Below, one piece after another: positions 1 to 8,475 of a stretch of 64,000 bases of DNA (positions within the stretch are counted from its first letter, which is position 1; the number at the start of each line of letters is the position of its first letter). The DNA lies in assembly GCA_903916195.1 (NCBI GenBank), contig CAIWVP010000191.1, positions 1 to 64,000 on the forward strand, in the 5' to 3' direction. The notes beneath the pieces were generated by a model. The model saw nothing but the letters and a program-made list of their open reading frames with translations, was not told where the DNA came from and did no database searches. Source of the DNA: an uncultured Verrucomicrobiota bacterium. Its GTDB lineage: Bacteria; Verrucomicrobiota; Verrucomicrobiia; Limisphaerales; UBA9464. The translations under genes and the position numbers were made by a program.

Positions 1-1
1 C

Positions 2-73
2 TGGGTCGTCTCCCAACCCCCGAAACCACCCGAAAACCGCTGGTCCGACGTCCTCGCCAAGTTCTCCCTCTGA
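2..73 (+). CDS. C-terminal end of an unidentified protein (cut by the window edge)
   Basis: The first 72 bases read as 23 codons in one frame ending in TGA, with a C-terminus ending VLAKFSL. Nothing about function can be said from so little. The call rests on an open frame running off the window edge, GC-rich codon use and the AT-richer intergenic sequence that follows the stop. That following sequence holds two near-identical words (TCTCATTTTG and TCTCCTTTTG) about 22 bp apart. The stretch from here to the next start shows no other gene. Confidence 0.35.
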   Translation, partial: WVVSQPPKPPENRWSDVLAKFSL

Positions 74-314
74 CCCAGTCTCATTTTGTTCCCACACCAA
101 GTCTCCTTTTGAACTCCCGCCGACACGACACCTCTATTTTGTTGCTTTGCTGTGACAAGCCCGGGCAAGTTCCGCTCACCCCATTGGATTCGCAACGGCA
201 GACATTTTTCGATTCCATCTATCCTCGGCACGTGTGTGTCGCGGGTCGATATTTGTAAGCCGTTGCGGCCGATAGATCAACGATATGCAACCTAGCTTCG
301 TGTCTCAGCCTTCG

Positions 315-3203
315 ATGAAGGCGATATACCGGAGTGTCTTGGCAGCCGTGGCAGCTGGAGCCCTCTCCAGCGCCCTCAACGCGGCTACCGTGATTCCTCC
401 CTCCGCCAAGGCGGACGCCAGTTCCTTCGACAAGACCAAACCGGGCTTCACCTTCCGTCTGGTCCACACCTCCACCGGCCAGCCGAACGCCATCGTCGCC
501 GCGGAGCAGCAGCTCGCGGGCACCCGGCTCGTCGACCCCTTGGATCCCGCCTCCGGCATCGTCGACAACGACGTGACTCCCGGGCCCAATGCGGACGGCT
601 CGTACAACGAGTCCAAGGTCATCAACTACGACCAGGACGCCACGGACGACCTGACCGCTGCCCATAACGGCCATTTCACTGGCGCCAGTTTCCCCGACGT
701 GCTGTTCCCCGGCCTCGATACGGCCGGCGGCAACGACAACCTCGCGGGCGAAGTCCTCACCTTCATCGAGCTTCCGGCCGGTGAAGTGAACCTCATCGTG
801 AACAGCGATGACGGCTTCCGCCTCAAGATCGGCGACCGCTACATCCCCACCGTTTCCGCCACCGACACGACCTCGTTCTTCATCAGCGAGTTCGATGGTG
901 GCCGCGGCGCCTCCGATTCCTCCGGCATCTTCACGGTGACCGAGGCCGGTGTCTATCCGCTGCGCCTGATCTGGTTCGAAGGCGGCGGCGGCGCCAACCT
1001 CGAGTTGTACGCCCGTGGTGCTTCGGATATCTTGGTCAACGATGTCGGCGGCCTGAAGGCGTATCGCCCGACTGGTACCGCCCTGATCGCCAAGGACCCG
1101 ACAGCCGCCCACGTCGCGGTCGGCGCGACGGCGGCCTTCACGGTCTCCGCCAACGGAACCGGTGCGAAGATCCAGTGGCAGACCAAGGCGCCCGGCAAGG
1201 CCGACTTCTCGGACGTCTCCGGCGCCACCTCGGCCACGTACACCACGGCCGCCCAGGTCGCGGCCAACGACGGGACTTTGGTCCGCGCCGTGGTCACGGT
1301 CGGCACCAAGAGCCTCGCCTCCCATGCCGCCACCCTCACGGTGGACACCGCTGCGCCGGACTTCGGCAAAGTCGTCGCCACCGACCTGAGCACGGTCGTC
1401 GTGACCTTCAGCGAAGACGTCGATGCCAGCGCCGAGGCCAAGACCGCGTACACCCTCACCGGTGGCGTGACCGTCTCGGCGGTGACGCGCTCCTCGGCCA
1501 ACAAGGTCGTCCTGAAGACCTCCGCGTTGACCGAGAGCACCTCCTACACGCTGACCGCGAAGGGGATCAAGGACCTGTACAACAACACGGCCGCCTCGAT
1601 CACCACGCCGTTCCGTTCGCCCTCGCTCATCAAGGGCGTCGCGAACTACGAGCGCTGGGAGAACAACACGGAATCGTTCCTCGATTTCGTGGCCAACACG
1701 CTTGACAAAAAGGCACCGACGTTCGCTGGCATCGTGAACCTCTTCCAGGCCCCCACCGATGTCGCCGACAACTACGGCGGCCGCGTGAGCGCCCTGTTCA
1801 TCGCCCCGAAGACCGGTGACTACGTGTTCTTCAGCAGCTCCGACGACAACGGCGGCATCTGGCTGAGCACCGACGAGTCCCCGGCCAACAAGCACCGCAT
1901 CACCGCGGAACCGCAATGGAACGGCACCCAGAGCTGGAACACCAAGGACCGTCGCGATGCCGACAACCCGGAGAACCGCTCCGACAAGTACCAAGCCACC
2001 GAGTGGCCGACCGGCAACACCATCACCCTCCAGGCGGGCAAGAAGTACTACGTCGAGGAAGTCTGGAAAGAAGGCGGCGGCGGCGACAACGGCGGCGCGA
2101 CCTACAAGCTCGCCGGCGATGCGGATCCGGCCGACGGCACCACCCTGATGAAGGGTGACACCATCGCGGCGCTCGTCCTCGCCCCGACCAAGCTCTCCAT
2201 CACGACCGAGCCGACCGACATCGCGACCTCGTCGTACGAACAGGTCGCCTTCACGGTGGGTGCGACCGCGGACGGCGCCATCGCTCCGTCCTATCAGTGG
2301 CGGCGCGGCGGTGTCGCGATCGCGGGCGCGACCGGCGCCAGCCTCGGGTTCATCGCGGGCATCGCCGACAACGGCGCTTCCTTCGACTGCGTGGTCAGCA
2401 TCAACGGAACGACGCTCACGGCGACCTCCAAGGCCGCCAAGCTCTCGGTCTCGCCGGCGAAGTTCGTCGCGGGCACCATCAAGCAGGAGTTCTTCAAGGA
2501 CGCGGGCCGCGTGCAGGTCGAGACCGGCGGCGTCGGCAAGGCCACCAAGGTCGAGTTCTGGGACACCTTCCAGTCCGCGGCCCAGGTGGACGACAACTAC
2601 ACCCGTCGCGTGAGCGGCGCGTTCATCCCGCCGACCGACGGCAACTACGTGTTCTACATCTCGGCGGACGATGATGCCGATCTGTTCCTGAGCACCGACG
2701 ACACCGTCGCCAACAAGAAGCTGATCGCCGCCGAGCCGACCTGGAACGACCCGAAGAAGTGGGTCATCGCCGATCGTCGCGACGCCACCCATCCGGAGAA
2801 CCGTTCGGACCAGTACCAAGGCACCCAATGGCCGACCAAGAACGCCGACGGCGGCGCGACCATCGCCCTCAAGAAGGGCAACAAGTACTACATCGAGGCG
2901 GTGCAGCATGAAGGCGGCGGCGGCGACAACGTCGGCGTGAACTTCAAGCTCGCGGCCGACGCCGATCCCGCGGACGGCGACGACACGCTCATGGTCGCCG
3001 CCACCATCGGCCACTGGGAGCCGGGCGCGGTCGTGACCGGTCCGACGATCGCCATCGGTGCAGATGGCAAGATCACGTTCACCGGCGCCCTGACCGGTTC
3101 CGACAACGCGGCCGGACCGTTCACCCCCGTCACCGGGGCGACCAGCCCGTTCACGCCGAACACCGGCGCGGCGGCACAGAAGTTCTACCGTTCGTCGAAC
3201 TGA
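315..3203 (+). CDS. Large secreted PA14-domain protein with Ig-like modules
   Basis: A 962-residue secreted protein, probably a cell-surface or extracellular carbohydrate-binding protein. The ATG at 315 opens a typical signal peptide (MKAIYRSVLAAVAAGALSS, cleavage near ALNAA). The upstream ATG at 285 would put ten unnecessary residues before it, and a TAGCTT -10-like box at 293-298 favours 315. Reading along the protein there is an N-terminal PA14-like region (about 130-250, NSDDG then GGGGANLELYARG), an Ig-like stretch (about 265-345) and a Big_5-like module (about 345-440, FSEDVD). Then come a PA14 copy (about 445-620), another Ig-like module (about 630-710) and a second, closely similar PA14 copy (about 715-905). 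The last two copies share DRRDA..PENRSD.YQ and EGGGGDN, so they arose by internal duplication. No catalytic motif was seen. A strong terminator follows. PA14 is known as a glycan-binding fold; the ligand here is unknown. Confidence 0.85.
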   Translation: MKAIYRSVLAAVAAGALSSALNAATVIPPSAKADASSFDKTKPGFTFRLVHTSTGQPNAIVAAEQQLAGTRLVDPLDPASGIVDNDVTPGPNADGSYNESKVINYDQDATDDLTAAHNGHFTGASFPDVLFPGLDTAGGNDNLAGEVLTFIELPAGEVNLIVNSDDGFRLKIGDRYIPTVSATDTTSFFISEFDGGRGASDSSGIFTVTEAGVYPLRLIWFEGGGGANLELYARGASDILVNDVGGLKAYRPTGTALIAKDPTAAHVAVGATAAFTVSANGTGAKIQWQTKAPGKADFSDVSGATSATYTTAAQVAANDGTLVRAVVTVGTKSLASHAATLTVDTAAPDFGKVVATDLSTVVVTFSEDVDASAEAKTAYTLTGGVTVSAVTRSSANKVVLKTSALTESTSYTLTAKGIKDLYNNTAASITTPFRSPSLIKGVANYERWENNTESFLDFVANTLDKKAPTFAGIVNLFQAPTDVADNYGGRVSALFIAPKTGDYVFFSSSDDNGGIWLSTDESPANKHRITAEPQWNGTQSWNTKDRRDADNPENRSDKYQATEWPTGNTITLQAGKKYYVEEVWKEGGGGDNGGATYKLAGDADPADGTTLMKGDTIAALVLAPTKLSITTEPTDIATSSYEQVAFTVGATADGAIAPSYQWRRGGVAIAGATGASLGFIAGIADNGASFDCVVSINGTTLTATSKAAKLSVSPAKFVAGTIKQEFFKDAGRVQVETGGVGKATKVEFWDTFQSAAQVDDNYTRRVSGAFIPPTDGNYVFYISADDDADLFLSTDDTVANKKLIAAEPTWNDPKKWVIADRRDATHPENRSDQYQGTQWPTKNADGGATIALKKGNKYYIEAVQHEGGGGDNVGVNFKLAADADPADGDDTLMVAATIGHWEPGAVVTGPTIAIGADGKITFTGALTGSDNAAGPFTPVTGATSPFTPNTGAAAQKFYRSSN

Positions 3204-3227
3204 TCCGCCGCAAGGCACGATCCCACG

Positions 3228-3258
3228 GGGCCGAGGATGAAGATCCTCGGCCCTTTTT
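3228..3258 (+). terminator. Rho-independent terminator after the PA14 gene
   Basis: A perfect 11-bp stem (GGGCCGAGGAT / ATCCTCGGCCC) with a 4-nt GAAG loop is followed by TTTTT and then GTTTT. It lies 24 bp past the PA14 stop. Confidence 0.93.
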
Positions 3259-3410
3259 GTTTTGCTTCCCTTCCCGGCGGGAACCGTCCCCCGGATCACT
3301 GCGACCGACGCGCCGTACGGCGCTCCGCCCCGAGGTCGTGATGGGTGCCGCGATGCGACGAGCAAGACCGGCGGTCAGCGCGAAGAAATGCGCTTGGGAG
3401 CAAATGTTCG

Positions 3411-3439
3411 TTGGCAAGCGCGGTCCGGAAACCCATTTT
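3411..3439 (+). promoter_or_regulatory. Predicted promoter giving a leaderless mRNA for the 3446 gene
   Basis: TTGGCA at 3411-3416, a 17-bp spacer and CATTTT at 3434-3439. The GTG at 3446 starts 6 nt after the -10 box, where transcription should begin. This decides the start of the next gene. Confidence 0.5.
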
Positions 3440-3445
3440 TGCGGG

Positions 3446-4084
3446 GTGGCATCCGAGGGCACCGATTTCGAGGACACGGACTATTCCGCGGCGCGGCAAA
3501 AAAGCTCCGGCGGACGTGCGCCGACCCGGGAAGACCTCGACGCCCAGCTGACCGGAACCCAGCAGCAGCTGGCGAAGCTGCGCGAGACCCAGGAACAGCT
3601 CGAGCGCACCCGGACCGCGCTCGAAGAGATGCGGCGCCGCCGCGCCGAGTTCTCCATCGGCCTCGACGAGACGCGCGCCCATCTGATCCGCGGCACGGGC
3701 CTGCTCGAGAAGGCCGAGTTCGAGGCGCGCCGCGATGCCGAGCAGCTCAGCCGCACGCTGGAAGGCCTCCGCGGCGCGCTGGCGACGCTCGAGCCGTTGA
3801 CCGAGAAGGCCTGGTCCGACCAGAACTGGGAGCAAGAGCTCACCCGCGCGCTGACGGTGATCGAGAACGCCCGCATGGAGCACAACGGCGCCCGCCTCAA
3901 GTGGCCGGTCCTCGACGGCAAGACCGCCGAGGGATCCGCGCCAGCGGAAGCGCCGCAGAAACTTTCTTTCACGACGTTGTCGACAGGACAGCTCTGCCGG
4001 CTCGGGTTCGCGCTGACATGGCCGCTCGCGCTGGTGGCGCTGGTGGCGTCGGTGCTCGGCCTGGTGCTGCTGGCACGGCGCTGA
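3446..4084 (+). CDS. Coiled-coil protein with C-terminal membrane anchor, unknown function
   Basis: I do not recognise a characterised family. The 212-residue product has a charged helical middle (about residues 25-125, rich in E, R, Q and L, e.g. QQQLAKLRETQEQLERTR) that should form a coiled coil. A single hydrophobic segment follows at the very end (LGFALTWPLALVALVASVLG) with a final LLARR, like a tail-anchored protein. The GTG at 3446 was chosen because a promoter ends 6 nt upstream. ATG at 3404 and 3257 are in-frame alternatives, but their codon use is less typical. The next gene, 24 nt downstream, also encodes a small protein with a C-terminal anchor, so the two may work together at the inner membrane. 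Confidence 0.7.
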   Translation: MASEGTDFEDTDYSAARQKSSGGRAPTREDLDAQLTGTQQQLAKLRETQEQLERTRTALEEMRRRRAEFSIGLDETRAHLIRGTGLLEKAEFEARRDAEQLSRTLEGLRGALATLEPLTEKAWSDQNWEQELTRALTVIENARMEHNGARLKWPVLDGKTAEGSAPAEAPQKLSFTTLSTGQLCRLGFALTWPLALVALVASVLGLVLLARR

Positions 4085-4108
4085 TAAACGACACCGAAGG
4101 GTCATCCC

Positions 4109-4576
4109 ATGCCGCTGTTCACCCGAAAGGAATCGGTCCCGCTGGATGCACGCGACAGGGCGCTTCGCGAGGAGATGGCACGCTTGGAGAGCGAGCTCCA
4201 TCGGCTCGCCAACGAGACGCCGAAACCGGTGCGGACGAAGGCCGCGCGACCGTCACCACCCAAGGCCGTGAACGCGTTCGCCGCACCGCTTCCACGGGCT
4301 TCCGCGACGACGGCACCCGCGGACGCGGGCCGCTTCAACGAACGCGGTGTCCGAAAATTCGACCTCCTGGCTTTCATCCACAACTTGGGCGAGAACCTCA
4401 CGGGCCCGGCCGGGAACAATCCGGCGATGGCGAAGATGCTCGCGGCCGGTGGGATCCACGGTCTGCGGCCGCTTCGCAAGGAGCGCCGGGTCGCCAGGAA
4501 CCGCTTCCTGTTCCTTTTCTTCACCCTCCTGCTGATCCTCTGGGGAGTGGCCTATACCTACATCCGCCAACGATAA
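4109..4576 (+). CDS. Small tail-anchored membrane protein, unknown function
   Basis: A 155-residue protein with no recognised domain. The N-terminus is charged and helical (about residues 10-40), followed by a proline/alanine-rich linker. A conserved-looking patch RKFDLLAFIHNLGENLTGPA lies near residue 90. The C-terminus has one clear transmembrane helix (FLFLFFTLLLILWGVAYTYI) and the tail RQR. AAGGG about 8 nt before ATG is a plausible ribosome site. It follows the coiled-coil gene closely on the same strand, has the same soluble-domain-then-anchor layout, and shares a terminator at 4684-4717, so they form a likely two-gene operon. Confidence 0.72.
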   Translation: MPLFTRKESVPLDARDRALREEMARLESELHRLANETPKPVRTKAARPSPPKAVNAFAAPLPRASATTAPADAGRFNERGVRKFDLLAFIHNLGENLTGPAGNNPAMAKMLAAGGIHGLRPLRKERRVARNRFLFLFFTLLLILWGVAYTYIRQR

Positions 4577-4683
4577 CGAGATCTTTCACACCACGTTGTG
4601 GGGTGTGCACCTGATTTGACTGGCACCGGTTGTTCCGTAGGTTCGGTGCGTTGTCAGGGGCTTTGGCCTCGGTTCCTCCTCCG

Positions 4684-4717
4684 CCCGGCGGCGCTCGCAA
4701 GAGTCCGCCGGGTTTTT
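4684..4717 (+). terminator. Rho-independent terminator closing the small membrane-protein operon
   Basis: CCCGGCGG and CCGCCGGG form an 8-bp stem with a 13-nt loop, followed by TTTTT. It lies between the convergent 4109 gene and miaA. Confidence 0.8.
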
Positions 4718-4745
4718 CGTCCCGAGGGTCCGCAGAAGACGTCGG

Positions 4746-5660
4746 TCACCGCCCCCCGACCACGTCCGCGATCCGCCCCGCGATGTCGTCGACGGAACCA
4801 CCGGAACCGATCTCGATCCATTCCAGGTCGAGTTGTCCGCGAAACCATGTGAGCTGCCGCTTGGCGAACTGCCGGGTCTTCGTCTTGACCAGGTCGATGG
4901 TCTCCAGACGGCTCCGCTCCCCGCGCAGATGGTCGACGACCTGCCGATAGCCGATGGCCTGCATCGCGGTCCGGTTCTCCCCGAGGCCCTGCGTCAGCAA
5001 CGCACGCGTCTCGTCGATCAACCCGCCGGAGAACATCGCGTCCACCCGCGCGTCGATGCGCCGCCGCAGCGCATCCCGGTCGCGCAAGAGCCCGAAGCTG
5101 CGTCCGGCCAGCGCGGGGGCGCGTTCCGGCCAGGCGGCGCGTTGCTGGGAGAACGGACGTCCGGTCAGCCGGACCACCTCGACCGCACGCACGATGCGGC
5201 GCCGGTTCTCCAGGTCGATCTCGTCGAAAGTGACCGGATCGGTGCGGGCCAGCTCGTCGAGCAGTTCGGGCAGAGGCTTCGCCTCGAGCTCCGCACGCAA
5301 GGCGACGTCCGGCGGCGGCGCGGAACCGAGGCCGTTGAGCCAGGCGTTGAGATACATCCCGGTGCCGCCGCACAAGATGGGCGTGCGCCCGCGCGTTTGG
5401 ATGTCCCGCACCGATCCGGTGGCGAGCACGACGAACTTCGCCGCGTCGAACACCTCCGCCAACCCGACGACATCCACGAGGTGGTGCGGGATCCGGGCGC
5501 GCTCCTCGGGCGACGGTTTGGCGGTGCCGAGATCCAGGCCGCGGTAGACCTGCATGGAATCCACCGAGACGACCTCGCCACCGATGCGTGCCGCGAGCGC
5601 GAGCGCGACGGCCGATTTGCCGGTGGCCGTCGGCCCGGCGATCAGGATCGGCGCGGTCAT
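4746..5660 (-). CDS. miaA: tRNA dimethylallyltransferase
   Basis: A 304-residue MiaA, which transfers the dimethylallyl group from DMAPP to N6 of A37 in tRNAs reading UNN codons. The P-loop GPTATGKS is at residues 9-16 and the substrate loop DSMQVYRGLDLGTAKP starts at 34. The signature GGTGMYL and the C-terminal stretch KTKTRQFAKRQLTWFR are both present. Length is normal for the family. Its ATG overlaps the lspA stop as ATGA, so translation is coupled and both come from the promoter before lspA. Confidence 0.97.
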   Translation of the reverse strand: MTAPILIAGPTATGKSAVALALAARIGGEVVSVDSMQVYRGLDLGTAKPSPEERARIPHHLVDVVGLAEVFDAAKFVVLATGSVRDIQTRGRTPILCGGTGMYLNAWLNGLGSAPPPDVALRAELEAKPLPELLDELARTDPVTFDEIDLENRRRIVRAVEVVRLTGRPFSQQRAAWPERAPALAGRSFGLLRDRDALRRRIDARVDAMFSGGLIDETRALLTQGLGENRTAMQAIGYRQVVDHLRGERSRLETIDLVKTKTRQFAKRQLTWFRGQLDLEWIEIGSGGSVDDIAGRIADVVGGR

Positions 5661-6184
5661 CGTCCCGGGGCCGGAGCGGATCGCGCGCCGGTCTCCATCC
5701 GCCAGGACAGCAGGATCAGCAGGCCCACGCCGGTGCAGATGGCGGTGTCCGCGACGTTGAAGGCCGGGAACCCGATCTCGCCGCCGCCGCGGGATTCCAG
5801 GTAGAAGCGGATGAAATCGATGACGTGCTGCCTGCTGGGCAGGAGGCGGTCGAGCAGGTTGCCGGCGATGCCTCCGAAGAGCAGGCCCAGGGCGACCTGG
5901 CCGGTCGGTCGATGGGCCTCGAAATGGCGGCGAAAGACCCAGAGCGCGGTCATCGCCACCGCGGAGACCACCGCGAGCACGCCGTTCTTCTGGTGGAACA
6001 TCGAGAACGCCGCGCCGGTGTTCTGCCAATGCACGAACTTGAAGAAACCATCGATCACCGCCCGTTCCTCCGACGGTCCGAGCAGCCGGAGCACCAGCAG
6101 CTTGGTCAGCTGGTCGGCGAGGAAGATGGCGCCCCCGACCGATGCGATGCGGCGGTTCGCGGCGATGAGGTTGTCGGCGGACAC
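5657..6184 (-). CDS. lspA: Lipoprotein signal peptidase (signal peptidase II)
   Basis: A 175-residue inner-membrane aspartyl protease that removes the signal peptide from diacylglyceryl prolipoproteins. Four hydrophobic segments are visible. The two catalytic aspartates lie in GGIAGNLLDR (Asp112) and FNVADTAI (Asp146), and the conserved NTGAAFS is at about 55-61. The start is taken as GTG at 6184: it gives the expected N-terminus and lies 7 nt after a -10-like box. The reading frame stays open upstream through the heptamer repeat, but that part is not lspA-like. It is the first gene of an lspA-miaA operon with a 4-nt overlap. The pairing with miaA is unusual; lspA more often follows ileS. Confidence 0.95.
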   Translation of the reverse strand: MSADNLIAANRRIASVGGAIFLADQLTKLLVLRLLGPSEERAVIDGFFKFVHWQNTGAAFSMFHQKNGVLAVVSAVAMTALWVFRRHFEAHRPTGQVALGLLFGGIAGNLLDRLLPSRQHVIDFIRFYLESRGGGEIGFPAFNVADTAICTGVGLLILLSWRMETGARSAPAPGR

Positions 6185-6191
6185 GGGCCGA

Positions 6192-6220
6192 ACAGTGGCG
6201 TGCGAAGTGCGAAGTGCGAA
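6192..6220 (-). promoter_or_regulatory. Possible lspA promoter built from the heptamer repeat
   Basis: On the reverse strand the third repeat unit supplies TTCGCA (6220-6215), then a 17-bp spacer and CACTGT (6197-6192). The GTG of lspA begins 7 nt later. The same TTCGCA serves as the predicted -35 of the divergent glycosylase gene. The -10 is weak, so this is tentative. Confidence 0.35.
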
Positions 6221-6248
6221 GTGCGAAGTGCGAAGTGCGAAGTGCGAA
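6200..6248. repeat. Seven perfect tandem copies of GTGCGAA
   Basis: Positions 6200-6248 are seven uninterrupted 7-bp units, with a partial eighth (GT). They lie between the divergent lspA and uracil-DNA glycosylase genes, 15 bp from the lspA start. Copy number could change by replication slippage. The reverse strand reads TTCGCAC repeatedly. A degenerate related stretch is at 63803-63822. Confidence 0.97.
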
Positions 6249-6271
6249 GTGGCAAGGCCGGAGCTTTGCTC

Positions 6272-6301
6272 TTCGCACCGCCCGCCCCGGCCCTCTAGCT
6301 T
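6272..6301 (+). promoter_or_regulatory. Predicted promoter of the uracil-DNA glycosylase gene (leaderless)
   Basis: TTCGCA at 6272-6277, an 18-bp spacer and TAGCTT at 6296-6301. The GTG start at 6308 falls 6 nt after the -10, where transcription should start. Confidence 0.5.
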
Positions 6302-6307
6302 CCCCGC

Positions 6308-7315
6308 GTGTCCGCCGCCTACGTGCAACTGCTCGACGCCGCCATCGCGCATTGCGAGGCGTTGCGCGCCGACGGCATCGATTCCGTGCCGGTATCGGCG
6401 GAGACGCTCGCCGGGCTCTCCGCCAAGCGCCCCGCGCCGATGCGTCCAGCTGCCCCGAAACCGGCCACGCCCGCCGCACGGCCGTTCGCCTTCGTCCCGG
6501 CGAGCATGACCACGGCGCAGGAAGCATCGTCGCCTGCCACGCCGGTCGTCGCCCCGACCTCCACTCCGCGTCCTCTTCCCGCGTCGGTCGTCTCGCGCTG
6601 GGGCCAAGCCGCCCGACCGATCGTCCCCACGGTGGCCAAAGTCCACATCCCTCCTTCCCAGCCGGCCTTGCCGCCGCCGCTCCAACCCGCTGCGAAAGAC
6701 GCGGCGATGGCCGAGCTGCGGACCCGGGCGCTCGCTTGCGTCCAGTGCTCCCACCTCGCGGGTTCGCGACAGACGGTCGTGTTCGGCGTCGGCGACATCC
6801 ACGCGCGGTTGATGTTCATCGGTGAGGCGCCGGGCGCCGACGAGGACCAGCAGGGCGAACCGTTCGTCGGCAAAGCCGGCGAGCTGCTCACCAAGATGAT
6901 CATCGCGATGGGCCTCAGCCGTTCCGAGGTCTACATCGCGAACATCCTGAAGTGCCGTCCCGACACCCCGGGCCAGACCGCGGTCAACCGCAAGCCCACC
7001 TCGGACGAGATGGCCACCTGCATCCCGTGGCTCCACCGGCAGATCGACATCATCCAGCCCGACGCGATGGTCGCCCTCGGCGCGACCGCGGTCGAAGGCC
7101 TGCTCGGGGGGACGGCCGGCATCGCCAAGCTCCGCGGCACCTGGCAGTCCTACCGCGGCATCCCGCTCATGCCGACCTACCACCCGGCCTACCTGCTGCA
7201 GAACCAGGCGCCGTCGGAGAAACGCAAGGTATGGGAAGACCTGATGGCCGCGATGGAGAAGCTCGCGCTGCCGATCAACGCGAAGCAACGGGCCTATTTT
7301 TTACCGAAGGCGTGA
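6308..7315 (+). CDS. Family 4 (iron-sulfur) uracil-DNA glycosylase with long N-terminal extension
   Basis: It removes uracil from DNA as the first step of base excision repair. The catalytic domain covers about residues 135-325. The 4Fe-4S cysteines are Cys144 and Cys147 (CVQC), Cys216 (KCRP) and Cys238. Motif A is GEAPGADED (172-180) and motif B HPAYLL starts at His292. The first 135 residues are an alanine/proline-rich, probably disordered extension beginning with a short helix. The SPO1 DNA polymerase-related UDG family usually has around 200 residues, so this protein is long for it. Start GTG at 6308 follows a promoter by 6 nt. The gene is divergent from lspA and convergent with galK. Confidence 0.93.
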   Translation: MSAAYVQLLDAAIAHCEALRADGIDSVPVSAETLAGLSAKRPAPMRPAAPKPATPAARPFAFVPASMTTAQEASSPATPVVAPTSTPRPLPASVVSRWGQAARPIVPTVAKVHIPPSQPALPPPLQPAAKDAAMAELRTRALACVQCSHLAGSRQTVVFGVGDIHARLMFIGEAPGADEDQQGEPFVGKAGELLTKMIIAMGLSRSEVYIANILKCRPDTPGQTAVNRKPTSDEMATCIPWLHRQIDIIQPDAMVALGATAVEGLLGGTAGIAKLRGTWQSYRGIPLMPTYHPAYLLQNQAPSEKRKVWEDLMAAMEKLALPINAKQRAYFLPKA

Positions 7316-7347
7316 AGGCGGCGGTCGAGCCCGCACCCCCTACCGCG

Positions 7348-8475
7348 TCACAGCTCGACCCGCGACGCACCCCCGGCCAGACCACAGCGCGTCGCCGCGC
7401 TCTCCGGTGGCAACGCCGCGATGAAGCGTCCCGCAGCACGCCGTCCGACCAGGTGCACCGTCATCCCGCCGAAGCCGCCGCCGGTCAGACGGCCGCCCAA
7501 CCAGCCGGGGACCTTGGAAGCCAGCGCCACCAACTGGTCGAGCTCAGGGCAACTGTTCCGTAGCTGCGTCCGCGAGCTCTCATGGCTCGCGGTGCACAAC
7601 GCGCCGAGACGGACGATATCGCCGGAACGGATCGCCGTCGTCGCCGTGGCAACGCGGATGTTCTCATCGATGACATGGCGTGCGGCGGCGCTCTCGCGCG
7701 CCGTGAGGCGGAGTCCGTGCGCCGTCGATGCGGAGAGCCGGGCCTCGCGCAAGGTCGGCACGCCGAGCTTGCGGGCCGCTCCTTCGCAAGCACGGCGGAT
7801 GGCGTTGTAGCCGCCTTCGGTGAGCCGATGCCGGACGCCGGAATCCGCCAGCACCAGAGCCACGTCGTCCGGCCACGGCAACGCGCGCACGGTGAGGGAT
7901 CGGAGATCGAGCCGCAGCACGCAGCCGGCCCGGCCGTGCAGGATCGTCAGGTAGTCGAGCAGCCCGCAATCGACGCCCGAGCGGCTCTCCGCGCGCTGGC
8001 AGATCTCAGCCACGCGCATCCGCTCGGCGGCGGTGCGATGCGGCATCGACCCCGCGGCGAGCGCCGTCGCCACGAGCAACGCCGCCGAACTGCTCAGGCC
8101 CCCGCCGACCGGGATGTCGCCGTGGATCGCCGCGTCGAAGCCGCCGGTCGTCACCCCCGCGGTCCGCGATTCGACGAGCGCGGCCCGGACGTAGCTCGAC
8201 CAGCAGCCGTCCGGTCCACGACCCGGCCTTCGCGCTCCGAACTCCACGCGCCGCCCGGGGAAGGCCGAGGACACCAGCGCGACCCGCCCGTCGGATCGCG
8301 GTGCCAGCGCGAGCTCCAAGGTGCGGTCGATCGTGGCCGCGAGGACGAGGCCGGCGTTGTGGTCGGTGTGGTTGCCGAGCAGTTCGACGCGGCCGGGGAC
8401 CACGGCGAGGCGCGCAGGATCCTTCCCGAACGCTTCGCGGAACAGCGTGGTCGCCAAGGTCCGGTCCGGGCGCAT
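7348..8475 (-). CDS. galK: Galactokinase (GHMP kinase family)
   Basis: A 375-residue GHMP kinase, best read as galactokinase, phosphorylating galactose at C1 in the Leloir pathway. The galactokinase signature is PGRVELLGNHTDHN (27-40), the ATP loop is PVGGGLSSSAAL (122-133), and motif 3 is GGRLTGGGFGGMTVHLV near residue 335. The usual E-H-D recognition motif (GRVNLIGEHTDYN) is changed to GNHTDHN. This still fits a sugar kinase but leaves room for a related substrate. The ATG overlaps the phhB stop by one base (TGATG). A UDP-sugar 4-epimerase-like gene is just upstream on the same strand, consistent with hexose metabolism. Confidence 0.85.
   Translation of the reverse strand: MRPDRTLATTLFREAFGKDPARLAVVPGRVELLGNHTDHNAGLVLAATIDRTLELALAPRSDGRVALVSSAFPGRRVEFGARRPGRGPDGCWSSYVRAALVESRTAGVTTGGFDAAIHGDIPVGGGLSSSAALLVATALAAGSMPHRTAAERMRVAEICQRAESRSGVDCGLLDYLTILHGRAGCVLRLDLRSLTVRALPWPDDVALVLADSGVRHRLTEGGYNAIRRACEGAARKLGVPTLREARLSASTAHGLRLTARESAAARHVIDENIRVATATTAIRSGDIVRLGALCTASHESSRTQLRNSCPELDQLVALASKVPGWLGGRLTGGGFGGMTVHLVGRRAAGRFIAALPPESAATRCGLAGGASRVEL

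Noticed and set aside
219..3365. Long reverse open frame opposite the PA14 gene
   Set aside because: Antisense shadow produced by high GC and biased codons; rich in R, G and V with no domain, while the forward frame has a signal peptide and PA14 motifs.
4587..4607. Hairpin CACACC/GGTGTG as a terminator or RNA element
   Set aside because: Only 6 bp of stem with a long loop and no T-tract; the real terminator lies at 4684.
6200..6248. CRISPR-like array
   Set aside because: Seven-base units with no spacers and no cas genes; it is a simple tandem repeat.
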